Assembly (NCBI GenBank): GCA_001795455.1
Contig: MGPB01000021.1
Location: 310,001 to 374,000 of the forward strand
Direction of reading: 5' to 3'
Source: Curvibacter sp. GWA2_63_95
GTDB lineage: Bacteria; Pseudomonadota; Gammaproteobacteria; Burkholderiales; Burkholderiaceae_C
DNA: 64,000 nucleotides
This document shows positions 44,757 through 52,500 of this stretch, piece after piece (positions within the stretch are counted from its first letter, which is position 1; each line of letters opens with the position of its first letter). Below the pieces are notes generated by a model. It was given only the letters and a program-made list of their open reading frames with translations. It searched no databases and was not told where the DNA came from. Position numbers and translations under genes: made by a program.

Positions 44757-46139
44757 GTGGCAAATGCTTACGCGTCCAGGCTCAAAACACCAAAACCGCC
44801 AATGAAGCATTTAGCGAAAATCGACGTACCGCTGTATTTGCGCAACAAAAATCAGGCCAAGCTCGGTAGGCGTGCCAACCGCATTTGGCGCGACAAGCGC
44901 CGCAAGGAATCCCACCAGGAAACTATCGGAAAGCACTTTGGATCGCGCTCCCGAATCATAGAGATGGTTGCAGGCAATACCGTTGCCAAAGAAATTCTCA
45001 AAGGCAAGGTGACATTCAAGGCACCCGTAGTTTTTTCCTTGATTGAGAACCCCGAAGGGACTTTGCATGCGCTGATCCCGTTGGCCCGCCAGCTCCTGGT
45101 GCGTCGTTTCAGGCGTATCGCAATCAATTTGAGCGAGGCAAAGAGCTACGACCTTGGTGCTAACGCCATTCTGGATGTACTGGTGGATGAGTTGCGGGTG
45201 CAGGCCCGTCGAACCGGGCGCCGCCTTAACTGGAGTGGAAGCTATCCATCCGACCCAGGGCTACGTCGGTTCGTGCGGGCCATGGGTGTCATCAAAAAGT
45301 TGGAGGTTAAACACGAGTACCCCCTTCCCGAAGAGGCCGCAGGTCTGGAAGTCTTCGATTGGCGATGCAAGCACTACATCCGTGCTGTACGGCCCAACGA
45401 ATCGGACCTGAAATCACGAGTTACCCAAAAATTCGCGGATCACATCAATGGCTGCCTCAAGCGTGTTTCTAAGATGCTGACACCACCTGCTCGCCATCGA
45501 CTTTGCCAGTACATCGGAGAAGTTATTGACAACGCAGAAGAGCATGCGGGCATGCTTGACTGGTCTATCCAGGGGTATCTGGATACGCACTTGGCGGTTC
45601 CACTTTGTGAAATCGTGATTTTTAGCTTTGGGCAGACGATTGCCCAGACTTTTGAGGCATTACCTGCCGGCCACTACACACGCGATCAGGTTCAGAATTA
45701 CATTGATTTACACCAGCAAGGGGGCTTGTTTACTGCGGGGTGGCGCCCAGATGATTTGTACACACTGATTGCGTTGCAAGGTCATGTGAGCACCAAAAAT
45801 AACAGTACTACGGACACCAGAGGTAACGGCAGTGTGGACTTGATTGAGTTTTTTCAGAAGGTGCATGCGGAATGTGCCAAAGAGTTTCCCGACTCCAAAG
45901 CCCGTATGGCCTTGGTCTCTGGATCAACCCACGTCCAGTTCGATGGAACTTACAAAATGGAGCCGAATCAGAACGGTGTAAGGATCATCGCCTTCAATAA
46001 GGCTAATGATCTGCATCAAAGACCCGATAGTAGGTTTGTCCATGAGTTGAAGGGGGTTTACTTCCCTGGGACTATACTGAGCATCAAATTTCCACTTTCG
46101 ACTGCCAAACTCAGCACTAGCGAGGGGGACGGCAAATGA
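44757..46139 (+). CDS. GHKL-ATPase-fold protein, first gene of a three-gene cassette
   Basis: The 460-residue soluble protein starts at GTG 44757 five bases after AGGGAGG. Residues 100-200 resemble an STAS-like alpha/beta region. From about residue 240 it has histidine-kinase-type ATPase boxes: YIGEVIDNAEEHAG (N box), a FSFGQTIAQTF stretch and DTRGNGSVDLIEFF (glycine-rich lid). There is no phosphoacceptor helix or receiver. It overlaps the STAS-like gene by four bases. Proteins of this kind can act as anti-sigma-type kinases or as effectors in defence; the role here is unknown. Confidence 0.7.
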   Translation: MANAYASRLKTPKPPMKHLAKIDVPLYLRNKNQAKLGRRANRIWRDKRRKESHQETIGKHFGSRSRIIEMVAGNTVAKEILKGKVTFKAPVVFSLIENPEGTLHALIPLARQLLVRRFRRIAINLSEAKSYDLGANAILDVLVDELRVQARRTGRRLNWSGSYPSDPGLRRFVRAMGVIKKLEVKHEYPLPEEAAGLEVFDWRCKHYIRAVRPNESDLKSRVTQKFADHINGCLKRVSKMLTPPARHRLCQYIGEVIDNAEEHAGMLDWSIQGYLDTHLAVPLCEIVIFSFGQTIAQTFEALPAGHYTRDQVQNYIDLHQQGGLFTAGWRPDDLYTLIALQGHVSTKNNSTTDTRGNGSVDLIEFFQKVHAECAKEFPDSKARMALVSGSTHVQFDGTYKMEPNQNGVRIIAFNKANDLHQRPDSRFVHELKGVYFPGTILSIKFPLSTAKLSTSEGDGK

Positions 46140-46462
46140 ATGAAAAAGTCAGCACTGTGATTGATCTCGCAAAGTACAACGGTCCCGTCTATACAGGCCG
46201 CCAACGTGGCGAACTGCTACGGGAGACTCTGCATCTGGATGCCATGGATGCCGAAGGCGCTACCGTGAGCGTCGTGGTTCCCACGGAAACCTACACTGTC
46301 AGCAGTTCCTTCTTCCTGGGGTTGTTTGGCCCTAGCGTTGTCAGAGCAGGAAGCAAGGAAGCTTTTTATAAGCGCTACGACTTCCAGGCACCAGCCTTTC
46401 TCCAGGAAGTGATGGATGGCTACGTTGCACGCGCTTTGCAGACAAGAAATCTGTTTGCATAG
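46136..46462 (+). CDS. STAS-like (DUF4325) domain protein
   Basis: The 108-residue protein shows the DUF4325 pattern: a strand-rich N-terminus followed by PTETYTVSSSFFLGLFGPSVVRAGS and an F-x-x-K/R-Y segment near residue 80. STAS-like proteins bind regulatory partners such as GHKL kinases. It overlaps the GHKL gene by ATGA and the third gene begins within ten bases, so the three form one operon. Confidence 0.75.
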   Translation: MNEKVSTVIDLAKYNGPVYTGRQRGELLRETLHLDAMDAEGATVSVVVPTETYTVSSSFFLGLFGPSVVRAGSKEAFYKRYDFQAPAFLQEVMDGYVARALQTRNLFA

Positions 46463-46468
46463 GTCTGG

Positions 46469-47179
46469 TTGGTGACATCGCCCCAGGCAGGTGCTCCAAA
46501 GCAAGTCGCTTCTGCGGTTGCCAGCGCGCCGTCCACTGCCAGTTCTGCTCCAAAATCCGTCCAGCAACTCGCAACCACTACGCTGGTGGTTGGAGTCCCC
46601 TGCGAAGTAGTTGGTGGCCCCACTTCGGCCGCTGTGGTGATTTGCAAGTCGGATGCGTCTTTGTGGGAGAAAGGCCTGCTGACACTACCGTCATTCTTCA
46701 CCAGCATGGCGGCGTTGATATTGAGCTTCTTGGCCTACAAATACAACCGGGCTAAGGACCAACGTGCACGAAAACAGTCAATTAGCGACGATTTCTGGCT
46801 GCGCAAAGTAGTCTCACCGGTGGCCATTGAGCCCTTTGTGAAGTTCGTCATCTCCTTATCCAGTTCGCTTCCCTCAAACAAAACTTCTACCGAAGACACC
46901 GAGAGGTTCTGGACTGCGGGTGCCGCCAGTTTTGGTGAATTCAGTGCCTCCTTTTTCAACCTTGAGTTGATATCCAGAGACCTGCATAAAGAGGTGGAAG
47001 TGCTCCTGGAGGCCATGGAGGATGAACTATCGAATTACTGTGGTGCACTGCAGCAGTACCTGAAAGACAGCACGCAACCAATTCCAGATCGAGGGCAGAC
47101 GCTATCGAGTCTAGGGAAGATGAGTCGTGACGTGATGCAAGCTATTGCCAAGTTCCAAGCCAATGTTGGAGATGATTGA
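46469..47179 (+). CDS. membrane-anchored protein, third gene of the cassette
   Basis: The protein of about 236 residues starts at TTG 46469 or GTG 46472, directly after the STAS-like stop. The N-terminus is Ala/Ser/Thr-rich, followed by a Val/Cys segment and one membrane helix near residues 72-92 (FFTSMAALILSFLAYKY). A long helical soluble domain of roughly 140 residues follows. I recognise no family. One helix and a large cytoplasmic domain would fit a membrane-associated effector or adapter; this is inference. Confidence 0.6.
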   Translation: MVTSPQAGAPKQVASAVASAPSTASSAPKSVQQLATTTLVVGVPCEVVGGPTSAAVVICKSDASLWEKGLLTLPSFFTSMAALILSFLAYKYNRAKDQRARKQSISDDFWLRKVVSPVAIEPFVKFVISLSSSLPSNKTSTEDTERFWTAGAASFGEFSASFFNLELISRDLHKEVEVLLEAMEDELSNYCGALQQYLKDSTQPIPDRGQTLSSLGKMSRDVMQAIAKFQANVGDD

Positions 47180-47191
47180 TCCGTGTTGACC

Positions 47192-47320
47192 ATGATTCAA
47201 CAGCCATCATGGGACGACATGATGGCTTGGATAACTGCCTCACACGGGGAACTAGAAGAAGTCATGGCGAATCGCCTTTACTGTGGTCCGGTGCAGAAAG
47301 TGAATCGCCCTGGGTTTTGA
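47192..47320 (+). CDS. probable 5' fragment of a gene cut by the IS element
   Basis: A 42-residue frame (MIQQPSWDDMMAWITASHGE and onwards) begins 12 bases after the previous gene and runs into the left inverted repeat of the IS, ending VNRPGF at 47320. It looks like the beginning of a fourth gene of the cassette whose remainder was lost. No strong ribosome site is visible, so this is tentative. Confidence 0.35.
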   Translation: MIQQPSWDDMMAWITASHGELEEVMANRLYCGPVQKVNRPGF

Positions 47321-47350
47321 GGAGGCTCCGACCTTTGAGAAGATGGAGCC

Positions 47351-47674
47351 ATGAAGAAGTCAAACAAATTTTCCCCCGAAGTACGCGAACGTGCTGTTCG
47401 CATGGTGCAAGAGCACCGAGGCGAATACCCCTCGTTGTGGGCCGCCATTGAATCCATAGCACCCAAGATCGGTTGTGTACCGCAAACACTCAACGACTGG
47501 GTCAAACGCGATGAAGTTGACAACGGCCAGCGTGAAGGCCTGAGCACCAGCGAACGCGAGCAGCTCAAAGCATTGCAGCGCGAAGTCAAGGAGCTGCGCC
47601 GTGCCAATGACATCCTCAAGACAGCCAGCGCGTTTTTCGCCCAGGCGGAGCTCGACCGCCGTTTGAAGAGTTGA
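47351..47674 (+). CDS. IS3-family transposase OrfA
   Basis: The 107-residue protein has the IS3 OrfA helix-turn-helix ([16 protein letters not shown], then [24 protein letters not shown]) and a C-terminal leucine-zipper-like helix ([30 protein letters not shown]). It binds the element ends. OrfB overlaps its end by four bases in another frame, the usual arrangement for programmed frameshifting. Confidence 0.92.
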   Translation: MKKSNKFSPEVRERAVRMVQEHRGEYPSLWAAIESIAPKIGCVPQTLNDWVKRDEVDNGQREGLSTSEREQLKALQREVKELRRANDILKTASAFFAQAELDRRLKS

Positions 47675-48579
47675 AGGCTTACATCGACCAGCACCGTGAC
47701 ACCTACGGGGTCGAGCCGATCTGCAAGGTTTTGCAGATTGCCCCGTCGTGCTATCGGCGCCATGCAGCGCGCCTTCGCAACCCTTCGCTGTGCTGCGCGC
47801 GGGCACAGCGCGATGACGAACTGATCCCGCAAATCCAGCGAGTCTGGCTCGCCAACATGCAGGTCTATGGTGCTGACAAGGTCTGGAAGTAAATGAGACG
47901 CGAAGGTGTTGCGGTGGCCCGCTGTACGGTGGAGCGATTGATGAAACGATTGGGCTTGCGCGGTGTTCGCCGTGGCAAGGTCGTGCGCACCACCATCGGG
48001 GACGCCAATGCCCCATGCCCGCTGGATCGCGTAAATAGACAATTCAAGGCAGACCTACCCAACCAGCTGTGGGTGTCGGACTTCACGTATGTATCGACCT
48101 GGCAGGGCTGGCAATACGTGGCCTTCGTGATTGATGTCTATGCCCGTCGAATTGTGGGTTGGAGGCAAAGCAGCTCCATGCGAACAGACTTTGTGTTGGA
48201 TGCGTTGGAGCAGGCTTTGTACGACCGGCAACCAGAGCGCACCGATGCCCCGATCCACCACAGCGACAGGGGTTCACAGTACGTGTCTATTCGGTACAGC
48301 GAGCGCCTGGCAGAGGCTGGAATAGAGCCGTCTGTAGGCAGTCGTGGCGACAGCTATGACAACGCCCTAGCCGAAACAATTAACGGCTTGTACAAGGCCG
48401 AATTGATCCACCGCCGAGCACCATGGAAAACCAAGGAATCGCTTGAACTGGCTACGCTGGAATGGGTGTCCTGGTTCAACCACCACAGGCTGCTTGAACC
48501 GATTGGATATATTCCCCCTGCCGAAGCTGAAGAAAACTACTATCGGCAATTAGCCAGTCAAACCGCCACAGTGGAATGA
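47671..48579 (+). pseudogene. IS3-family transposase OrfB with an in-frame stop
   Basis: The frame gives [21 protein letters not shown] ... YGADKVWK, then TAA at 47890, then continues from ATG 47893 as MRREGVAVARC through the integrase core. DDE residues are visible (VSDFTYV, HHSDRGSQY, ETINGL). Relatives have Gln at the stop position, so one C-to-T change (CAA to TAA) explains it. The core may still be made from ATG 47893, but full transposase is not. Confidence 0.88.
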
Positions 48580-48580
48580 C

Positions 48581-50410
48581 TTAACCCAACGGGCCTCCAC
48601 GATACCCGGGGCGATTCACCGAGAGGTTTGAGCCCCGAGCCGCCAGCAACTTCACCGCCTCCAAATTCGCCGCACCCTCCGCCATCTGCAGTATCGGATG
48701 CGCCAAATCCCGCTGTGAAGCCAACACCAACAACTTAGCTTCAGCCCGACTGAATGCTACGGTCAACAACCGTTTCGCCTCTTCGGTCTGTAAGAACGGA
48801 TGCCGCCCATCCACCACATCAAAAATCACCACCTTCTTGGCTGACCCTTGCGTACGGTGAACTGTGCTAACCATCACTTCCCTGAAACCAGCGTGCGCCA
48901 GCCTCTTTCGAATCAGCCGAGCCTGATCTCTGAACGGCGTAATCACCAACACGTCCTTGGCCTGAAACCCGTCCGTGCGGCATTGCGACAGCATGCCCAG
49001 AATCTCTTCAATGGATTCCTCACGTAGCCGAACAGGCCCATGAACCTCCACCCGCTCGCGGATGGGGTGCACGATCAGATGGCGATCAGGCGAATACGGA
49101 CCAAATGCCTTGTAACGGGCAGTATTCCAGGACCTGCTATTCAGTACATCGGCAGCCGTCACCAAGCCACTCTCCACATAGGCCATGTCACTCACCAGCC
49201 GACAGATAGAGTCCGCCATGCGCCTCTGCTCCGTTAAGACCCATACCGCAGGGGAGGAAATCTCCGGCATTTGACTAAAAGGTGATGCTGCCATCCACTT
49301 GCGAACCTTGGGGTCATGGTGCTTGGCCACAGGAGAGAGTTGAGCAGGATCACCCGCCAGAAAGATCGAAGTTGAGATCGCGGCCAGGGGCAATATCTGC
49401 GCTAGCGAGGCCTGGGACGCCTCTTCCACCAAGCAAAAGTCAAATGTCCCCATCTCCCGAAGACTGTCGACCCTTTGCAGGGCAGACGCCACAGTCATCG
49501 CGAACAAGCGCGTCTGTTTGTGTTCAGGATCAAAGTGACCCAACTCCAGGTCGAACTGACTCCCCGCCGCATGTGCATACCCAGCCTGAAACGGATCGGT
49601 AGCACCTGGCAGAAAATGTGGACAAGTCACGCGTACAAGACTACCCACCCCGTTCCCGTAGCGGGTGATCTGCTGCCGGAGGTCATTGCGCCCATACTCT
49701 TTAAGCAGGTAGTCCAAGCGCTCCAGCAACTGGTCCAGGGCAAAATTGGCCACGCCCACCAGGAGAATCTTGGCCTGAGGATTGGCCATCAAGAACGCGG
49801 CAAGGACCACTGCATTCGTTTCGGTCTTTCCGCTACCAGGCGGCCCCACAGAGTAGGCTGCAGACATTTGCACTAATTGCAGAACGCCCGCCTGGGTCGG
49901 CGATACGTGTGTGGCAATCGGAGTGGCCCGTAAATCCAATTCACCGACCTTGCGTGGGTTGGATAGCTCCAAGAACTTTTCGTAGGCCTTTCTGTTCCAA
50001 TCAACCGATCCGTGGTTTTTGCTGTCCCATGCTTGAATGAGCGGAATGAAGAAATCGTAGGCCCGAATTTCAATGACCTGACCCGGGTACACCGAGTGGG
50101 GGTCAGCTCCTGAGAGAACGACCACATCGTCCAACTCCGGGTCCAGCAAAGCTAGCACCTTCTTGCCATTAACGGATCGCAGGCCCTCCGCATGCACATG
50201 GGCATTTCTGAACCGTTCATCGACGACCACATCGTCGGAGTTTCCGTGAATGGACTCCAAACGCACCTGAACGCCTAGGTTGTGTGGCATGACCTCCACT
50301 ACCCGCAACTCCACGGAATTTGGGGTCACCTGGCGCTCTTGACGAATCGCCCACAGCAGCTCGGCTGCAAACGAATCAACTTCTTGGCTTGTCGCAATTT
50401 CTTTGTTCAT
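48581..50410 (-). CDS. superfamily 1 helicase (Upf1/Dna2-type AAA), C-terminus replaced by IS sequence
   Basis: The 609-residue protein has a Walker A site GPPGSGKTETNAVVLAAF near 195, Walker B VEEASQAS near 325 and LAGDPAQLSPV. It also has TEQRRM, then HRTQGSAKKVVIFDVVDG and RLLTVAFSRAEAKLLVL. The N-terminal 150 residues are a beta-rich extension. The last 12 codons and stop (48581-48618) lie inside the right inverted repeat of the IS, so the natural end is lost. It begins one base after the upstream Gp2-like gene and is co-transcribed with it. Confidence 0.85.
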   Translation of the reverse strand: MNKEIATSQEVDSFAAELLWAIRQERQVTPNSVELRVVEVMPHNLGVQVRLESIHGNSDDVVVDERFRNAHVHAEGLRSVNGKKVLALLDPELDDVVVLSGADPHSVYPGQVIEIRAYDFFIPLIQAWDSKNHGSVDWNRKAYEKFLELSNPRKVGELDLRATPIATHVSPTQAGVLQLVQMSAAYSVGPPGSGKTETNAVVLAAFLMANPQAKILLVGVANFALDQLLERLDYLLKEYGRNDLRQQITRYGNGVGSLVRVTCPHFLPGATDPFQAGYAHAAGSQFDLELGHFDPEHKQTRLFAMTVASALQRVDSLREMGTFDFCLVEEASQASLAQILPLAAISTSIFLAGDPAQLSPVAKHHDPKVRKWMAASPFSQMPEISSPAVWVLTEQRRMADSICRLVSDMAYVESGLVTAADVLNSRSWNTARYKAFGPYSPDRHLIVHPIRERVEVHGPVRLREESIEEILGMLSQCRTDGFQAKDVLVITPFRDQARLIRKRLAHAGFREVMVSTVHRTQGSAKKVVIFDVVDGRHPFLQTEEAKRLLTVAFSRAEAKLLVLASQRDLAHPILQMAEGAANLEAVKLLAARGSNLSVNRPGYRGGPLG

Positions 50411-50411
50411 T

Positions 50412-51608
50412 TTATTTCTCCAAAACGTTGCCCGCGTCGCAGGCGATAGAGACAGGGGAGGGCAGTGCTATTTCGCCGGGCGGTAAGAGATCCTCAGCTG
50501 CGAGCTGTTTACGAGGCCGACCGAGCTTGGGTCCTCTGAGAGGAACTGCTACAGACTTCACGAACAGCCGGTGACGACGGGGAATCACTAGGCGAGCGAG
50601 GTAGTCCGGCTTGCAGAGGTATGCAATGACCTTGGTCTTCAGCGCTTCTACTTTCGGTATGTCATATGCGCTCACTATCCCGATGCCACAGTCTGGAGAA
50701 TCTAGGTCTGTGTGCATATTTACGTTGTAGTAAGTGCCCATTCCCTTAGTAATAACATTGACCCAGAATTCACCAACTGCTTTTGCCAGTTCAATATGTT
50801 GCCAATGCGCGTTTCCATCGATTATTAGTAAAACGTGATGGTGCAGTGAACGTCGCAGCTGGTACTCGCTTTTAATAATATAGCCCAGTGGTGCTCCATT
50901 AAAACCAGGAATACTGGACAGTCGCCGGATGAACTCTGCGCGCTGGGCAAATAGTTCTTCCAAGGACAAGGCGTGCATATTTGCGGCGCCCCACTCGTAC
51001 TCCTTGGCAATATGTAAATCCAACCGTAGAACACACAGACGGCCAATGCGAGAAAAAATGCGGTCAAGCCATCGCCAACCGCCTTTTAGATTTTTCCGTG
51101 AGGCTTTGGTGCTACGCAGGCGTTTGTCACTCAAATCAACTGCCGAGAGACGTAAATGGTCCACAGCCGCATTCAGACATTGACATACATTGACGGCGCT
51201 ATCCCCAATTAAGTCTGCCTGGGTAAGTTCACCGAGGTGAAAGCGGTCTGCGACCGTTGCCAGCAGATTAACTTCCTGTGGAAAGGTATGGCTGGGATAC
51301 TGTACAGGAATATTGCAAACTCGGCTAAAGAGTAATTTGAGGAGCTTCGTCCCACACCGGGTGGGGCGCACGCTGGGCATTAGTGCACCGGCACGGCGAA
51401 CATTCTGAAGCGTAAAAAGCGGTCCGTAAGACGCCGCAATAGCGCCAATATGTCGCTGGGCACGGACCACGGCTTGCAGAACCGCAAACCCGTCATAGTC
51501 AACTACTAGGGTTGTTGAATCATCTGCAGGATTCGGAATATGGTCAATGGAAGAAATTAGCAAGGCAGTGGTGTCTGGTGTGCTGCTAATCATGTCTAGT
51601 GAGTTCAT
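50412..51608 (-). CDS. inovirus Gp2 / YagK-YfjJ-like protein
   Basis: In the 398-residue protein the middle part matches the Gp2/YagK family: LCVLRLDLHIAKEYEW near 190, FIRRLSSIPGF near 225, then GYIIKSEYQLRRSLHHHVLLIIDGNAHWQ and VGEFWVNVITKGMGTYYNVN. The paired His in a HHHVLL strand resembles the metal site of a replication initiator. Such proteins occur in cryptic elements and phage satellites and may start replication. The ends of the protein (about 1-150 and 340-398) are element-specific. Confidence 0.65.
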   Translation of the reverse strand: MNSLDMISSTPDTTALLISSIDHIPNPADDSTTLVVDYDGFAVLQAVVRAQRHIGAIAASYGPLFTLQNVRRAGALMPSVRPTRCGTKLLKLLFSRVCNIPVQYPSHTFPQEVNLLATVADRFHLGELTQADLIGDSAVNVCQCLNAAVDHLRLSAVDLSDKRLRSTKASRKNLKGGWRWLDRIFSRIGRLCVLRLDLHIAKEYEWGAANMHALSLEELFAQRAEFIRRLSSIPGFNGAPLGYIIKSEYQLRRSLHHHVLLIIDGNAHWQHIELAKAVGEFWVNVITKGMGTYYNVNMHTDLDSPDCGIGIVSAYDIPKVEALKTKVIAYLCKPDYLARLVIPRRHRLFVKSVAVPLRGPKLGRPRKQLAAEDLLPPGEIALPSPVSIACDAGNVLEK

Positions 51609-52064
51609 GGAATACTTTCAGTAAATAGACTTACCCTGTAGTAAGAGGGCAAGTCGGTGAATGAATAGGCAAAGGACTGCCCTCAAGCAACTGTGGCTCG
51701 ATACTTGGGTTGGAAATAACATGGATGAGAATCCTAGGTATGTGGGTGTAATGTCTACTTGTTTAAATCCCCCGAGTGATGAATTGAGATAAAGCCTTGG
51801 TTAACTGCGGATTCAGCTGGTAAATACAGTTGGTAAGTCTTTGATTGGTGCTTATATATTCAGAGACGTAATCCACTGGACTTGTGAAGTACTGAAAACC
51901 AAGGAGCGATTAGTGGCTTTTGACTGGATTGCCTGAGGTAACTAATCATTTCAACGTGATGAAGTTAGTTCCTCATACCATTGGGGGAACGGTAAAAAAA
52001 TAACAATAAAAAAAAGCCACTCCCGCATTTCGGCGGGAGTGGCTTTTTGTGGTCTGAATAAAAG
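51609..52064. other. intergenic region upstream of the Gp2-like gene
   Basis: About 450 bases without a supported gene, A+T-richer toward the middle. It holds the promoter of the minus-strand Gp2-helicase operon and, at its right end, the bidirectional terminator at 52011-52048. I see no direct repeats that would mark an origin. Confidence 0.4.
52011..52048. terminator. bidirectional Rho-independent terminator
   Basis: GCCACTCCCGC (52016-52026) pairs with GCGGGAGTGGC (52033-52043), flanked by five A and five T, so it can act in both directions. It lies directly downstream of the small minus-strand frame at 52065-52247. Confidence 0.85.
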
Positions 52065-52247
52065 TCAGCCTGTGATGTTGTTGACTTGCAATCCATTTAT
52101 CCCATCCGCGCATAAACGATCAGCCAATGGTGCCAGCCATTCCGAAATGGCTGGCCAGCGTCTGCTTGCCGATATGGATTCGTCGCGGGATTGTTGATGA
52201 TCAGTGTCTAAAGCGACTTCATCCTGATTGTCTGGCTGTGCTTCCAA
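52065..52247 (-). CDS. small acidic protein, tentative
   Basis: The 60-residue frame has an acidic start (MEAQPDNQDEVALDTDHQQS) and an amphipathic second half (WPAISEWLAPLADRLCADGI). Its stop lies 17 bases before a strong bidirectional terminator, which supports a real transcription unit. No ribosome site or family is clear. Confidence 0.4.
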   Translation of the reverse strand: MEAQPDNQDEVALDTDHQQSRDESISASRRWPAISEWLAPLADRLCADGINGLQVNNITG

Positions 52248-52500
52248 CTAAGGTGTCGCATCCCATGTCAGCACACAAGGCGTGGAAGTGGTGACAGCGC
52301 TACAAACCAAGCGTCTTTCTAACCTCTGCCAAGAAATACAGAAAAAATCCAATGAAAACGTTATAAATCAATGGCTTGCAGTATTCTTACTTTGGTATAA
52401 ATAAGGATTATATGAGTACAAGTGTGGTTTTATTGAGGATAAAAAAGGTGAAAAATTAGTGATAAAAAGGTATAAATGTGGCTGAAATTAGGGCAAATAC

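Larger units (their letters stand above)
47301..48618 (+). mobile_element. IS3-family insertion sequence, degenerate
   Basis: Imperfect terminal inverted repeats TGAATCGCCC-x-GGGT start at 47301 and end at 48618, giving 1318 bp. They enclose orfA and orfB of an IS3-family transposase in overlapping frames. OrfB has an in-frame stop. The flanks (AAG left, CCG right) do not form the 3-base direct repeat IS3 elements usually leave, so neighbouring sequence has been lost or rearranged. Confidence 0.9.
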
